A stretch of 23,786 nucleotides of DNA from UBA4055 sp036721445. GTDB lineage: Bacteria; UBA4055. This document shows positions 8,127-17,132 of this stretch, piece after piece. Made by a program: the position numbers and the translations under genes. Location: contig DAIMKZ010000030.1 in the NCBI GenBank assembly GCA_036721445.1, positions 1 through 23,786 on the forward strand, written 5' to 3'. The notes under the pieces are model-generated. The model made no database searches. It saw only the letters and a list, made by a program, of their open reading frames with translations, and was not told where the DNA came from. Each line of letters starts with the position of its first letter. The stretch's first letter is position 1.

Positions 8127-9299
8127 TCACTTCAGCTGATCGAGCGCACGTTTTATCCTGTTCAGCCCTTCCTGAAGCGTTGACCTCGGACAGGCGAAAT
8201 TGATCCTCATGTGACCTTTTCCTTCTTCTCCGAACAGCTTGCCGTTGAAAAGTCCGACTTCAGCCTTATTTATCATAAGATCTTCGAGTTCTTCATGCCT
8301 GAGTTCGAGTTTTGTGAAATCCAGCCACATCATATAGGTTGAGTCAGGTTTTATTGCCGTAACTGCAGGCATTTCTTTCCGAATAAATTCCAAAGCGAAA
8401 TCTCTGTTCTTTTCAAGGTAGATTAGAAGCTCATCGAGCCATTCAGCACCGTGCCTGTAAGCCGCTTCCCCGGCAGCGATGCCGAAGATGTTGAGACTGT
8501 TGTGAAGTTTATTCCTGAGATGCCGGAAGAATTTATTTCTGATGTCACTGTTCTTTATGATAACGGCCGACATCTGAAGACCCGGGATATTGAAAGTTTT
8601 GCTCGGAGCTATAAAAGTGACCGTGTTTTCCGCGATCTGGTCTGATATAGAAGCTGTACAAGTATGAGTTTTTTCCGAATAAATTATGTCTTGATGTATC
8701 TCGTCACTGATGAGCAGCACATTGTGCTTAATGCACAGTTCTCCTATCCTTTCGAGCTCATTTTTATAATAGCACCTTCCCATGGGATTATGCGGAGAAG
8801 ATATAATAAAAAATTTTGCGCCTTTGAGTTTTACTTCAAGATCGTTGAAGTCTATATCGTAACTGTCTCCGTTTCTGACGAAAGGGCTGCATCTCAGTTG
8901 CCTGTCCTGTTCCTTTACGCTGTCAATGAACGGCGGATAAACAGGAGTCTGTATAAGGATCCCGTCGCCTTTATCAGTCAGGCAGTCTATTACAAAGTTT
9001 ATTCCCGGAACTATTCCGGACACGAAACCGATCCATTCTTTTTCAACCTTCCAGCCGTGCCTTTTTTCTTCCCATTCCATCACTGCTTCATACAGGCTGT
9101 CGGGATAGAAAGTGTAGCCGTAAGCGGGGTGGGAAGCCCTTTTCAAAATTGCTTCGGTCACGCAGGGAGGTACTTCAAAGTCCATGTCGGCGACCCATAG
9201 AGGCAGTACATCTTCTTTACCGAAAATAATACTGTTCATATCCCACTTTACGCAGGAAGTATTTCTTCTGTCAATCCCTTTATCGAAATCAAATTTCAC
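8127..9299 (-). CDS. patB: PatB/MalY-type PLP-dependent aminotransferase or C-S lyase
   Basis: A 390-residue fold-type I PLP enzyme of the MalY/PatB group, usual length about 385-400. The start is hallmark (FDFDKGIDRRNTSCVKWD), with PLWVADMDF at about 33-41, SSPHNPMGR at 167-175, SDEIHQD at 198-204 and the PLP-binding lysine Lys234 in APSKTFNIPGL. Members act as cystathionine beta-lyases or cysteine-S-conjugate lyases, or as aminotransferases; sequence alone does not choose. The start is GTG, overlapping the hutU stop as GTGA, so translation is coupled. The N-terminal family match excludes a later ATG. No sulfur-metabolism gene is beside it. Confidence 0.88.
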   Translation of the reverse strand: MKFDFDKGIDRRNTSCVKWDMNSIIFGKEDVLPLWVADMDFEVPPCVTEAILKRASHPAYGYTFYPDSLYEAVMEWEEKRHGWKVEKEWIGFVSGIVPGINFVIDCLTDKGDGILIQTPVYPPFIDSVKEQDRQLRCSPFVRNGDSYDIDFNDLEVKLKGAKFFIISSPHNPMGRCYYKNELERIGELCIKHNVLLISDEIHQDIIYSEKTHTCTASISDQIAENTVTFIAPSKTFNIPGLQMSAVIIKNSDIRNKFFRHLRNKLHNSLNIFGIAAGEAAYRHGAEWLDELLIYLEKNRDFALEFIRKEMPAVTAIKPDSTYMMWLDFTKLELRHEELEDLMINKAEVGLFNGKLFGEEGKGHMRINFACPRSTLQEGLNRIKRALDQLK

Positions 9300-11296
9300 T
9301 TAACAAGTCCGTCTATAAGTTCATCATCAGCGAAATTAGGCAGAGTGACCTTAAGATCAGGATTGGCCTCCATGGCCCGTTTTATCGCGAAGACGGCTCC
9401 CTCGTTCCTTGCCCAGCTTCGTCTTGAGATACCGTTGTTGACATCCCAGAACAGCATGGACTTGAGCCTTCTGTCCGCGTCTTTAGAGCCGTCAAGCACC
9501 ATTCCGAATCCGCCGTTGATGACCTCGCCCCAGCCGACGCCCCCGCCGTTATGGATCGAGACCCAGGTCGCGCCTCTGAAAGAGTCGCCTATCACATTCT
9601 GAATAGCCATATCGGCGGTGAACTGCGATCCGTCGTAAATGTTCGAAGTTTCCCTGTACGGTGAATCTGTGCCTGAAACATCGTGATGGTCGCGGCCGAG
9701 CACGACCGGCGCTGATATTTCACCTTTTTTGATCGCAGCATTGAAGGCCTTCGCTATTTCGATACGGCCTTCCGCGTCGGCGTACAAGATCCTGGCCTGC
9801 GAACCGACTACGAGTTTATTTTTCTTAGCTTCTCTTATCCACCTTATATTATCCTTCATCTGCTGAGTTATCTCCGCAGGCGCTTTTTTCGCAAGTTTCT
9901 CAAGCACTTTCAATGCGATCATGTCGGTTTTATCAAGATCTTCAGGTTTTGATGAAGTGCACACCCATCTGAAAGGACCGAATCCGTAATCGAAACACAT
10001 AGGCCCCATGATGTCCTGAACATAAGAAGGATATATAAAAGTACCGTCTTTTTTCATTATATCTGCTCCTGCTCTTGAAGCTTCCAGAAGAAAAGCGTTA
10101 CCGTAATCAAAAAAGTACATTCCTTTTGAAGTCAATTTATTTATAGCGGTGACCTGCCGTTTAAGGCTCTCATGAACCTTTTTCTTGAATTTGTCAGGGT
10201 CTTCAGCCATCATTTTATTCGATTGTTCATAAGTAAGTCCTGCAGGATAATAACCGCCGGCCCACGGATTATGAAGCGATGTCTGGTCCGATCCGAGTTC
10301 GACCTTCATTCCCTCTTTAACGAATTTCTCCCAGAGATCGACTATATTCCCCTGATAAGCCAGAGAAACAGCCTCTTTCTTCTTTCTGGCTTTTTCTATC
10401 CTTTTCAGAAGCTTGTCAAGATCTTCGTATACCTCGTCCACCCAGCCCTGCGTATGTCTAGTATGAACAGCTTTGGGATTGATCTCGGCAATGACACCGA
10501 TCGCTCCGGCTATAACTGCCGCTTTCGCCTGAGCTCCGCTCATTCCGCCCAGTCCGGAAGAAACGAACAGTTTTCCGCCCAGTCCCGATTTCCCGATCTT
10601 CCTGCCTGCGTTGAGCACAGTGATAGTAGTGCCGTGGACTATACCCTGAGGACCGATGTACATGAAAGATCCTGCTGTCATCTGTCCGTACTGGCTCACA
10701 CCAAGCGCGTTAAATTTTTCCCAGTGGTCAGGGCTTGAATAGTTCGGGATCACCATACCGTTGGTCACAACCACCCTCGGTGCGTCTTTGTGAGAAGGAT
10801 AGATACCCATCGGGTGTCCCGAGTAAAGGACAAGGGTCTGCTCATCCGTCATTTCGGCCAGATATTTCATCGTAAGCCTGTATTGTGCCCAGTTCTGAAA
10901 GACCGCTCCGTTCCCGCCGTAGGTGATCAGTTCATTAGGATGCTGTGCCACTGCATGATCGAGATTGTTGGAAAGCATGAGCATTATAGCTGCTGCCTGC
11001 CTGGATTTGTGCGGGAATTCAACGATCGAACGGGCGGAAATCTTATATTCGGGCATTAAGCGGTACATGTATATCCTTCCGTATTTCTTCAGCTCATCCA
11101 GAAATTCAGGGGCAAGAGTTTTATGATGTTTTTTATCGAAATATCTTAAAGCGTTCTTCAGTGCAAGCTTTTTTTCCTGTCTGGAAAGTATATCCTTCCT
11201 CTTCGGTGCGTGATTTATTTTCTTGTCGTAAGGCTGAAGTGCAGGCAGTTTTTCCGGTATCCCTTCAAGTATTTGTGCTTTAAAATCCTTTTCCAT
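9296..11296 (-). CDS. hutU: Urocanate hydratase, long form
   Basis: A 666-residue urocanase, which adds water to urocanate to give imidazolonepropionate using tightly bound NAD+ in histidine breakdown. Most bacterial enzymes are about 550-560 residues; this is the longer form also found in Bacteroidota-like genomes. Motifs: ELITYGGNGAVFQNWAQY (122-139), LYSGHPMGIYPS (157-168), the NAD-binding SSGLGGMSGAQAKAA (246-260), GPFRWVCTSSKPEDL (440-454), SIHNGGGVGWGEVINGG, and a C-terminal NVIGDSFRGATW. GGAGA lies eight bases before the ATG. It is the first gene of a two-gene minus-strand unit with the PatB-like enzyme. Neither hutH, hutI nor a formiminoglutamase is in the window, so the rest of the pathway must be elsewhere or missing. 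Confidence 0.95.
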   Translation of the reverse strand: MEKDFKAQILEGIPEKLPALQPYDKKINHAPKRKDILSRQEKKLALKNALRYFDKKHHKTLAPEFLDELKKYGRIYMYRLMPEYKISARSIVEFPHKSRQAAAIMLMLSNNLDHAVAQHPNELITYGGNGAVFQNWAQYRLTMKYLAEMTDEQTLVLYSGHPMGIYPSHKDAPRVVVTNGMVIPNYSSPDHWEKFNALGVSQYGQMTAGSFMYIGPQGIVHGTTITVLNAGRKIGKSGLGGKLFVSSGLGGMSGAQAKAAVIAGAIGVIAEINPKAVHTRHTQGWVDEVYEDLDKLLKRIEKARKKKEAVSLAYQGNIVDLWEKFVKEGMKVELGSDQTSLHNPWAGGYYPAGLTYEQSNKMMAEDPDKFKKKVHESLKRQVTAINKLTSKGMYFFDYGNAFLLEASRAGADIMKKDGTFIYPSYVQDIMGPMCFDYGFGPFRWVCTSSKPEDLDKTDMIALKVLEKLAKKAPAEITQQMKDNIRWIREAKKNKLVVGSQARILYADAEGRIEIAKAFNAAIKKGEISAPVVLGRDHHDVSGTDSPYRETSNIYDGSQFTADMAIQNVIGDSFRGATWVSIHNGGGVGWGEVINGGFGMVLDGSKDADRRLKSMLFWDVNNGISRRSWARNEGAVFAIKRAMEANPDLKVTLPNFADDELIDGLVK

Positions 11297-11321
11297 TTTA
11301 GCGTCTCCATTTATTTTGCCC

Positions 11322-11353
11322 TAAATTTAAATAAAAACTTTATGAATTACCAA
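11322..11353 (-). promoter_or_regulatory. Probable Bacteroidota-type promoter of hutU
   Basis: On the minus strand TTG (11353-11351) is followed after 21 bases by TAAATTTA (11329-11322), one base off TAnnTTTG. Transcription would start near 11316, giving a leader of about 20 bases that contains the GGAGA ribosome site. Confidence 0.45.
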
Positions 11354-11363
11354 AATAATTTAT

Positions 11364-11371
11364 TAAATTTG
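11364..11371 (+). promoter_or_regulatory. Possible -7 element for the ABC-F gene
   Basis: TAAATTTG is an exact match to TAnnTTTG, but no TTG lies 19-21 bases upstream. Transcription starting about six bases downstream would leave only the ATGs at 11384 and 11399 inside the message, and so exclude the one at 11342. Confidence 0.35.
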
Positions 11372-11398
11372 CCGGCAAAAATTATGGACGGGAAAGGC

Positions 11399-13015
11399 AT
11401 GATAAGCGTATCGAACTTAAAAAAGACCGTTGGGGGAGTAACCCTTTTTGAGGGAGCGAATTTTCAAATCTATGAAGGGGAAAAGATTGGGCTCGTGGGA
11501 GCTAACGGAACAGGTAAGACAACACTTTTCAGGCTGATAGTAGGAGAATTAAAACCTGACGAAGGTTCGATAAGCATTCAGAACAATGTCAGAACCGCAT
11601 ATTTTTCACAGAGTGTCGATGAAATGTCAGGAAGAACCGCTCTAGATGAAGTAGTCTCAGGCAACGAAAGAATTAGAGAGCTTTCGGAAAAACTACACGC
11701 TTACCACAAAAAACTTGAAGATACCTCCCTAGATCCTGATGAAATGATGAGTATACTTGAAAAAATGGGAGATGACCAGGCGGAATACGAGACTATTGGA
11801 GGCTATGATATAGAATCTGAGGCGCAGGAGATTCTTACCGGGCTTGGTATTTTACCTGAAGATCACAATAAGCCTGTAGAAGATTTTTCAGGCGGTTGGA
11901 AGATGCGTATCGCGCTGGCAAAAGTGCTTATTGTCAAACCCGATCTTATACTTATGGACGAGCCTACTAACTATCTCGACATGGAAACGATAATCTGGCT
12001 TGAGAACTGGCTCATGAATTTTAAAGGCGCGTTTCTGATGACCACTCACGACAGAGAATTCATGAACGGCATCGTTAGAAAGATAGTCGAGATATCGAAC
12101 GGTAAGATCTCTTCATTCACCGGCAATTATGATTTTTATGAAAGAGAAAAAGCTGTTTTATTAAAAAATAACGAGGCTGAATTCACCCGTCAGCAGAGCA
12201 TGCTTAAAAAAGAGGAAGATTTTATAGCCAGGTTCAAAGCCAGGGCCAGTCATGCCGCGCAGGTGCAGTCGAGAGTAAAAAAAATAGATAAGATCGAAAG
12301 GGTAGAGCTTGTGCCGGAAGAGTATGAAATAAGCATTGAACTTCCTCAGATACCCCGGGGCGGGAACGATGTGATCTCGATAAAGAACCTGGGTAAGAGC
12401 TGGGCGGATTATGAAGGAAAGCAAAAGCCCGTTTTTTCCGGCCTGACCGCTATGGTTGAAAGGCAGAACAGAATAGCCGTTGTAGGTGTGAACGGTGCGG
12501 GGAAAACGACTTTTCTTAAAGTAGTAAGCGGACAGACCCCGGCGACCGAAGGAGAGGCTGTTATAGGTCCAAGTATCTCTATCGGATATTTCGGTCAGTT
12601 TACTTTAGAGCAGCTTGATCCGGATTCTACAGTTCTTGAGACGGTTCAGGCAAAACTGCCTCAGATGACCGAACCTTCCGTAAGAAACCTTCTCGCTTCT
12701 TTCCTTTTCAGGAACGATGAGGTCTACAAAAAAATAAAACTGCTTTCCGGAGGCGAGAAAGCAAGAGTGATTCTTTCACATCTTCTTTCCACACCGCACA
12801 ACTGCCTCATTCTAGATGAGCCTACGAACCATCTTGATATAAAGTCCCGCTATGTACTGCTCGATGCTCTTAAGAGGTACGGAGGAACTATTCTTCTTGT
12901 AAGTCACGACAGATATTTTCTCAAGGAACTGATCAACCGCGTTTTTGAGGTCGACCACGGCAGAATAAATATCTGCGAAGGCGGTTATCAGTACTATATT
13001 GACAGTAAAAAATGA
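11399..13015 (+). CDS. ABC-F family ATP-binding protein (ribosome-associated type)
   Basis: A soluble protein of 538 residues with two ABC ATPase domains and no membrane segment. First domain: Walker A GANGTGKTT (34-42), signature FSGGWKMR, Walker B LILMDEPTNYLD. Second domain: Walker A GVNGAGKTT (363-371), signature LSGGEKAR, Walker B LILDEPTNHLD. Between them is the charged helical linker (FKARASHAAQVQSRVKKIDK) characteristic of ABC-F proteins, which bind the ribosomal E site and relieve stalling, or protect against antibiotics. It looks like the housekeeping Uup/YdiF side rather than a known resistance type, with modest certainty. Start choice: the frame is open much further upstream, but MISVSNLKK is where homologues begin; the ATGs at 11384 and 11342 are alternatives. 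It is divergent from hutU. Confidence 0.9.
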   Translation: MISVSNLKKTVGGVTLFEGANFQIYEGEKIGLVGANGTGKTTLFRLIVGELKPDEGSISIQNNVRTAYFSQSVDEMSGRTALDEVVSGNERIRELSEKLHAYHKKLEDTSLDPDEMMSILEKMGDDQAEYETIGGYDIESEAQEILTGLGILPEDHNKPVEDFSGGWKMRIALAKVLIVKPDLILMDEPTNYLDMETIIWLENWLMNFKGAFLMTTHDREFMNGIVRKIVEISNGKISSFTGNYDFYEREKAVLLKNNEAEFTRQQSMLKKEEDFIARFKARASHAAQVQSRVKKIDKIERVELVPEEYEISIELPQIPRGGNDVISIKNLGKSWADYEGKQKPVFSGLTAMVERQNRIAVVGVNGAGKTTFLKVVSGQTPATEGEAVIGPSISIGYFGQFTLEQLDPDSTVLETVQAKLPQMTEPSVRNLLASFLFRNDEVYKKIKLLSGGEKARVILSHLLSTPHNCLILDEPTNHLDIKSRYVLLDALKRYGGTILLVSHDRYFLKELINRVFEVDHGRINICEGGYQYYIDSKK

Positions 13016-13054
13016 TCAACAGATAACATCGAATAAACTTCTAACATTTTCTTA

Positions 13055-13085
13055 TTGAATAAATGCTTAAGCGTCATTATATTTA
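13055..13085 (+). promoter_or_regulatory. Probable promoter of the htrA-psd-pssA-rib unit
   Basis: TTG (13055-13057), a 20-base spacer, then TATATTTA (13078-13085), one base from TAnnTTTG. The predicted start near 13091 gives a leader of about 25 bases with AGAGGA (13101-13106) nine bases before the ATG. The 100-base gap after the ABC-F gene holds no terminator hairpin that I can see. Confidence 0.5.
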
Positions 13086-13115
13086 ATCCTTTACTGAAAC
13101 AGAGGATTTTCAGCT

Positions 13116-14288
13116 ATGCAGGGTTTCAAATATTTCATACACGGTATCCTTACGGGTCTTCTTATTACTGCGATCATCACTTTTATGATGATGAGCAAAA
13201 ATATTATCTCTGCAGGTGGAATGAATTTCAATACGGTATCCGATGACATTAATTCGGACAGGGAAAGCGCGATCACTACAGCAGTGAAGGAGGTCAGCCC
13301 TGCAGTTGTAGGTATAAACGTCCTCAAGGAGAAGAAAGAAAAAGTAAAGACGATCTTTGACAACGATCCGTTCTTCTCGAATTTTTTCCCGCCCCAATAT
13401 ACTAACAGGATAGTTCCCAGTATGGGCAGCGGGTTCGTTTACACGCCTGACGGTTATCTTGTTACCAACCACCACGTCATAAAGAACGGTCAGAGGATCA
13501 TTGTAACAACGACCGAAGGAAAAGAATACGAGGCCGCAATAATCGGTTCGGACGAAAGAAGCGATATTGCAGTACTGAAGATAGATGTAAAGGATCACGA
13601 ATTCGTTAAAATGGGTGACGACAAGGATCTTTCCAGAGGTGAATGGGTAATAGCTTTCGGAAATCCTTACGGACTGTTCGAATACGTAAATAATCCGCTT
13701 ATAACTGTCGGCGTTGTGTCGGGGCTCAAGATAAATTTCGGGTTCAACACTACCGACAGGCATTTTTACGAAAGCATGATACAGACTGACGCCTCGATCA
13801 ATCCGGGAAACTCCGGCGGCCCGCTTGTCAACGCAAGGGGAGAAGTTGTAGGCATGAACACAATGATTTATTCGGCCGGTACGGGAGGAAGCATAGGCAT
13901 AGGTTTCGCGATACCGATCAGCAAAGTTCGAAGTATTGCCTCCACACTGATAGATAAAGGCGTGATAGACAGGAATTTCTATTTCGGTTTTGCTAAAGTA
14001 TCCGGCACAAATCCAGTGAACTTTAAAGAAAGGAACAACGAAGACAAAGATGATGTTAAAGGTGTCGTGCTTCTTGAGATACAAAAGAACAGTCCGGCGG
14101 AGAGAGCCGGGTTCAGGAAGGAGGACATTATTATAGCCGTTGACAATGTTAAGATCAATTCATTTAACGACATGGGTAAAGCGCTTTTTGAAATAAAGGA
14201 CTACAAGGTAGGGGATAAGGTCGAGTTCGTTGTGTATCGGGAAGGCGAATATAAAAAACTTACAATGACACTAGAATCATATAAATAA
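13116..14288 (+). CDS. htrA: HtrA/DegP-like periplasmic serine protease with one PDZ domain
   Basis: A 390-residue envelope protease of family S1C. Residues 9-27 are a hydrophobic segment that can serve as membrane anchor or uncleaved signal (short basic start, no clear cleavage site). The trypsin-like domain spans about 50-275 with catalytic His120 (TNHHVI), Asp150 (RSDIAVLK) and Ser233 (GNSGGPL). A single PDZ domain follows at about 285-388 (SPAERAGFRKEDIIIAVDN). One PDZ and an anchor make it DegS/HtrA-like in layout rather than DegP with two PDZ domains. The role would be degradation or sensing of misfolded envelope proteins. It leads a run of closely spaced genes; psd follows after 19 bases. 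The shared unit with phospholipid synthesis suggests coordinated envelope maintenance, which is inferred. Confidence 0.93.
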   Translation: MQGFKYFIHGILTGLLITAIITFMMMSKNIISAGGMNFNTVSDDINSDRESAITTAVKEVSPAVVGINVLKEKKEKVKTIFDNDPFFSNFFPPQYTNRIVPSMGSGFVYTPDGYLVTNHHVIKNGQRIIVTTTEGKEYEAAIIGSDERSDIAVLKIDVKDHEFVKMGDDKDLSRGEWVIAFGNPYGLFEYVNNPLITVGVVSGLKINFGFNTTDRHFYESMIQTDASINPGNSGGPLVNARGEVVGMNTMIYSAGTGGSIGIGFAIPISKVRSIASTLIDKGVIDRNFYFGFAKVSGTNPVNFKERNNEDKDDVKGVVLLEIQKNSPAERAGFRKEDIIIAVDNVKINSFNDMGKALFEIKDYKVGDKVEFVVYREGEYKKLTMTLESYK

Positions 14289-14307
14289 CGGGGAAAAGGA
14301 GAATTAA

Positions 14308-14991
14308 ATGAGTTATAAACTGGCCGCAGGTAGCGGAAGTGTGATAAAAAAGCTGCTTCTAGTCGCACTTGGAGCATGGGTGCTCGTTCTGATGCAGTGG
14401 AAATTTCACGAGTATCTGTTGTATGTAATAATTGCCTGCGCGGCATTTGCAATAGTCGTATTCCTGTTCTCTTTCTGGTTCTTCAGGGACCCTGACAGAT
14501 TCATTGATATGGAAGAAGAGAATTCAAGAGCAATAATATCACCGGCAGACGGAAAAGTGATCAAGGCGGAAATGTACCTTGACGAGGAATACAGAATGGA
14601 GGAATCTCAGATCGTTTCGATCTTTATGAGCGTATTCGATGTTCATGTCAACAGGTATCCCGTAAAAGGGAAAGTCGAATATGTTAACTACAAGAAGGGT
14701 AAATTCATGGCCGCCTGGAATGATAAAGCTTCCGAGTTCAATGAGCAGGCAGTGATAGGTATACTTTCAGGAGATAACCGCGTGACCGTTAAACAGATAG
14801 CCGGGCTTGTAGCTCAGAGGATTGTCTGCTACGCAGATGTCGGAGATGAAGTCGAGCAGGGACACAAACTGGGTATAATAAAATTCGGATCAAGGGTCGA
14901 TCTGATACTTCCTATAAACTGCGAGCTGAAAGTAAAGGTCGGCGACAGAGTAAAGGCCGGCGAAACGGTTATCGGGGAATTTTTTCAGTAA
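14308..14991 (+). CDS. psd: Phosphatidylserine decarboxylase proenzyme, short form
   Basis: A 227-residue Psd of the short (Psd-B) type that converts phosphatidylserine to phosphatidylethanolamine. Two hydrophobic segments (about 13-30 and 37-58) anchor it, followed by WFFRDPDR and ISPADGKV (77-84), the DVHVNRYPVKGKV block (111-123), and the self-cleavage site Gly194-Ser195 in KFGSRVD. Cleavage turns the serine into the pyruvoyl cofactor and leaves a small alpha chain of about 33 residues. Here the family's LGST-type cleavage motif reads FGSR, which is normal for the short form. GGAGA lies six bases before the ATG. It is 11 bases ahead of pssA, the enzyme that makes its substrate. Confidence 0.95.
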   Translation: MSYKLAAGSGSVIKKLLLVALGAWVLVLMQWKFHEYLLYVIIACAAFAIVVFLFSFWFFRDPDRFIDMEEENSRAIISPADGKVIKAEMYLDEEYRMEESQIVSIFMSVFDVHVNRYPVKGKVEYVNYKKGKFMAAWNDKASEFNEQAVIGILSGDNRVTVKQIAGLVAQRIVCYADVGDEVEQGHKLGIIKFGSRVDLILPINCELKVKVGDRVKAGETVIGEFFQ

Positions 14992-15002
14992 AAGGATAAT
15001 AA

Positions 15003-15767
15003 ATGGGTAAAAAACTGTCTATCTTTCCGAACTCGCTGACGATCGGAAATATGTTCTTCGGTTTCTGGTCGATCGTGACATCTATTAACGGTGATTATCT
15101 GTGGGCTTGTTACTTCGTACTGTTCGGAGCGGTCTGCGATGCGTTCGACGGAAAAGTGGCAAGGCTCGTAAAAAGCACATCTGATTTCGGTATCGAGTTC
15201 GACTCACTGGCTGATGTGATCACTTTCGGCGCAGCTCCTTCGGTGATGATGTTCATGCTTTACAAAAATGTGTACATAAGCAGGTATCCGGGACTGGAAG
15301 ATCTGGGTCATATGACACTGATATTTTCTTTTTTCCCTCTTCTCTTTGCAAGCATAAGACTGGCCAGATTCAATGCGGAGCTTGTAGATCCCGAAGTAAA
15401 AGGAGCATTCAGCGGACTGCCTTCGCCTGCGGCTGCGATAACTATCGTGTCGTTCGTTTTGTTCGAGCTTGAGCAGTATAGCGAAATAAAACATTTCAAG
15501 TGGCTTACAATAACATCGCTTGCGGTTTCATATCTTATGATATCAAGGATCACATATCCGAGCTTTTCAACGATGTTCAGAAAGGGTGAGAATTTTATTT
15601 ACAGAAATCTGAAGATACTGTTCGTTGTGATATTTATATTATTGATAGTAAAATTTAAAATGTCTCTGCTTTTTCCTGTAATTATGGTCTTTGTATTATC
15701 GGGGCTGTTCTACAGTTTCGTGCAGATGACAAAAAAAGAAGTTGAAGAGGAAAATGAAGGAGAATAA
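15003..15767 (+). CDS. pssA: CDP-diacylglycerol--serine O-phosphatidyltransferase
   Basis: A 254-residue integral membrane CDP-alcohol phosphatidyltransferase that makes phosphatidylserine from CDP-diacylglycerol and serine. The full family motif is present: Asp46, Asp49-Gly50, Ala53-Arg54, Gly63, Asp67 and Asp71 (DAFDGKVAR then GIEFDSLAD). Several hydrophobic helices follow (about 72-88, 100-118, 133-150, 163-178, 197-230). The NSLTIGNMFFGF start is typical of PssA rather than PgsA. AAGGAT precedes the ATG. It lies between psd and an aminotransferase gene only three bases downstream, whose GGAG ribosome site is inside the end of pssA. Together with psd it makes up the complete two-step route to phosphatidylethanolamine. 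Confidence 0.95.
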   Translation: MGKKLSIFPNSLTIGNMFFGFWSIVTSINGDYLWACYFVLFGAVCDAFDGKVARLVKSTSDFGIEFDSLADVITFGAAPSVMMFMLYKNVYISRYPGLEDLGHMTLIFSFFPLLFASIRLARFNAELVDPEVKGAFSGLPSPAAAITIVSFVLFELEQYSEIKHFKWLTITSLAVSYLMISRITYPSFSTMFRKGENFIYRNLKILFVVIFILLIVKFKMSLLFPVIMVFVLSGLFYSFVQMTKKEVEEENEGE

Positions 15768-15770
15768 GTA

Positions 15771-17132
15771 ATGGAAACACCGATAAATTTCGATATCGTT
15801 AAAGAAAAGATAAAAGAAAGCGGACTGAAAAGTGTGGGTCTGGGATCGATCAGAGAACTCAACAGGCTGGTGAACAACATCGAGTCGGCAGCAGGCGAAA
15901 AATTCATAAGAATGGAGATGGGAAGCCCGGGACTGAATCCGCCCGTGATAGCAGTTGAAAGTGAGATCGAAGCTTTGAAAAAAGGAGTCGGTTCAAAATA
16001 TCCCCCTTTTGACGGGATACCTCAGCTGAAGACAGAGATATCAAGGTTCGTAAAAAACTTCATGAATATTGATATTGATCCTGTAAGCTGTTTCCCTACA
16101 GTCGGATCGATGCAGGGTTGTTATATGGCTATGATGGTAACAACAAGAAGGCATAAAAACAAGAATAAAATACTTTTTATAGATCCGGGATTTCCTGTGA
16201 ATAAAAAGCAGGCTAAAACTCTTGGAGTGCCGATATACCATTTTGATGTTTATAATTTCAGAGGCGAAAAACTGAGGAACAAACTCGAAAGTTACCTTAT
16301 ACAGGGTGATGTCGCGTCTATACTTTATTCAAATCCGAACAATCCCTCATGGATATGTTTCACTGATGAAGAGCTGAAAATAATAGGCGAACTGGCAACG
16401 AAATACGACGCCATAGTAATGGAAGATCTTGCGTACTTCGGCATGGATTTCAGAAAGGATTACTCGATACCGGGTAAAGCGCCATTTGTGCCGACAGTAG
16501 CTAATTATACTGATAATTACATACTTCTGATATCAAGTTCAAAATCATTCAGCCTGGCGGGTCAGAGAATAGGTATGACCGCGATCCCTGACAAACTGTT
16601 TAATTCTCAGGGAGATAATCTGAGGCCTTATTTCGACACGGATAATTTCGGTTACGCATACATTTTCGGGGCGATGTATTCTTTAAGCTCCGGAGTAAGC
16701 CATTCCAACCAGTACGGGCTCTTCGGACTGCTAAAGGCTGTCAACGAAGGGAAATACAATTTTTTGAGTGATGTCAGGGTGTACGGTGAGAGAGCGAAGG
16801 CAATGAAGAAGATATTCACCGATCACGGATTTTCTATTGTTTATGACAGAGACGGTGAAGTCCCGGTCGCCGACGGTTTTTATTTCACCATATCGTATCC
16901 GGGCTATGACGGAGCCGATCTTGTTGAGGAGCTTTTATATTACGGTGTCAGCGCTATATCTTTGGAAACTACCGGGAGTGATAGGACCGAAGGTTTAAGA
17001 GCCTGTGTGTCATTTACCCACGAGAGCCAGTTCCCTGTTCTTGAGCAGAGACTTTCAGCTTTCAAAATGAATAATGATGCGGATCAGAAGGCTATTGAAA
17101 AAACACGGTCATTTTTAAAGGCGGATCTGTAA
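15771..17132 (+). CDS. Class I/II PLP-dependent aminotransferase
   Basis: A 453-residue fold-type I aminotransferase. Recognisable elements are the N-terminal MGSPGLNPP (50-58), SKYPPFDGIPQLK (75-87), the SNPNNPSW turn (187-194), MEDLAYFGMD (217-226), the PLP-lysine Lys258 in SSSKSFSLAGQR, and a C-terminal arginine region around LRACVSF. The size (about 50 residues over the common 390-400) and the very long N-terminal segment match a group of Bacteroidota aminotransferases whose substrate I cannot name. Its stop overlaps the riboflavin synthase start by one base (TAATG), so the two are translationally coupled. A role in riboflavin or phospholipid synthesis is not implied by the family; an amino-acid transaminase is the safest reading. 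Confidence 0.85.
   Translation: METPINFDIVKEKIKESGLKSVGLGSIRELNRLVNNIESAAGEKFIRMEMGSPGLNPPVIAVESEIEALKKGVGSKYPPFDGIPQLKTEISRFVKNFMNIDIDPVSCFPTVGSMQGCYMAMMVTTRRHKNKNKILFIDPGFPVNKKQAKTLGVPIYHFDVYNFRGEKLRNKLESYLIQGDVASILYSNPNNPSWICFTDEELKIIGELATKYDAIVMEDLAYFGMDFRKDYSIPGKAPFVPTVANYTDNYILLISSSKSFSLAGQRIGMTAIPDKLFNSQGDNLRPYFDTDNFGYAYIFGAMYSLSSGVSHSNQYGLFGLLKAVNEGKYNFLSDVRVYGERAKAMKKIFTDHGFSIVYDRDGEVPVADGFYFTISYPGYDGADLVEELLYYGVSAISLETTGSDRTEGLRACVSFTHESQFPVLEQRLSAFKMNNDADQKAIEKTRSFLKADL

Noticed and set aside
8664..9200. Open frame on the plus strand opposite the PatB-like gene
   Set aside because: No ribosome site or protein-like motif; the minus-strand PLP enzyme accounts for the sequence.
11210..11398. 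Upstream extension of the ABC-F frame, overlapping hutU
   Set aside because: The frame is open, but homologues begin at MISVSN, the -7 element lies at 11364, and the extension would overlap the start of hutU.
13110..14084. Long open frame (324 codons) on the minus strand
   Set aside because: It lies wholly antisense to htrA, whose catalytic motifs are intact; its translation shows no family features and no ribosome site.
17060..17131. FMN riboswitch before riboflavin synthase
   Set aside because: The space is coding sequence of the aminotransferase and overlaps the ribE start; no RFN-type conserved boxes were seen.
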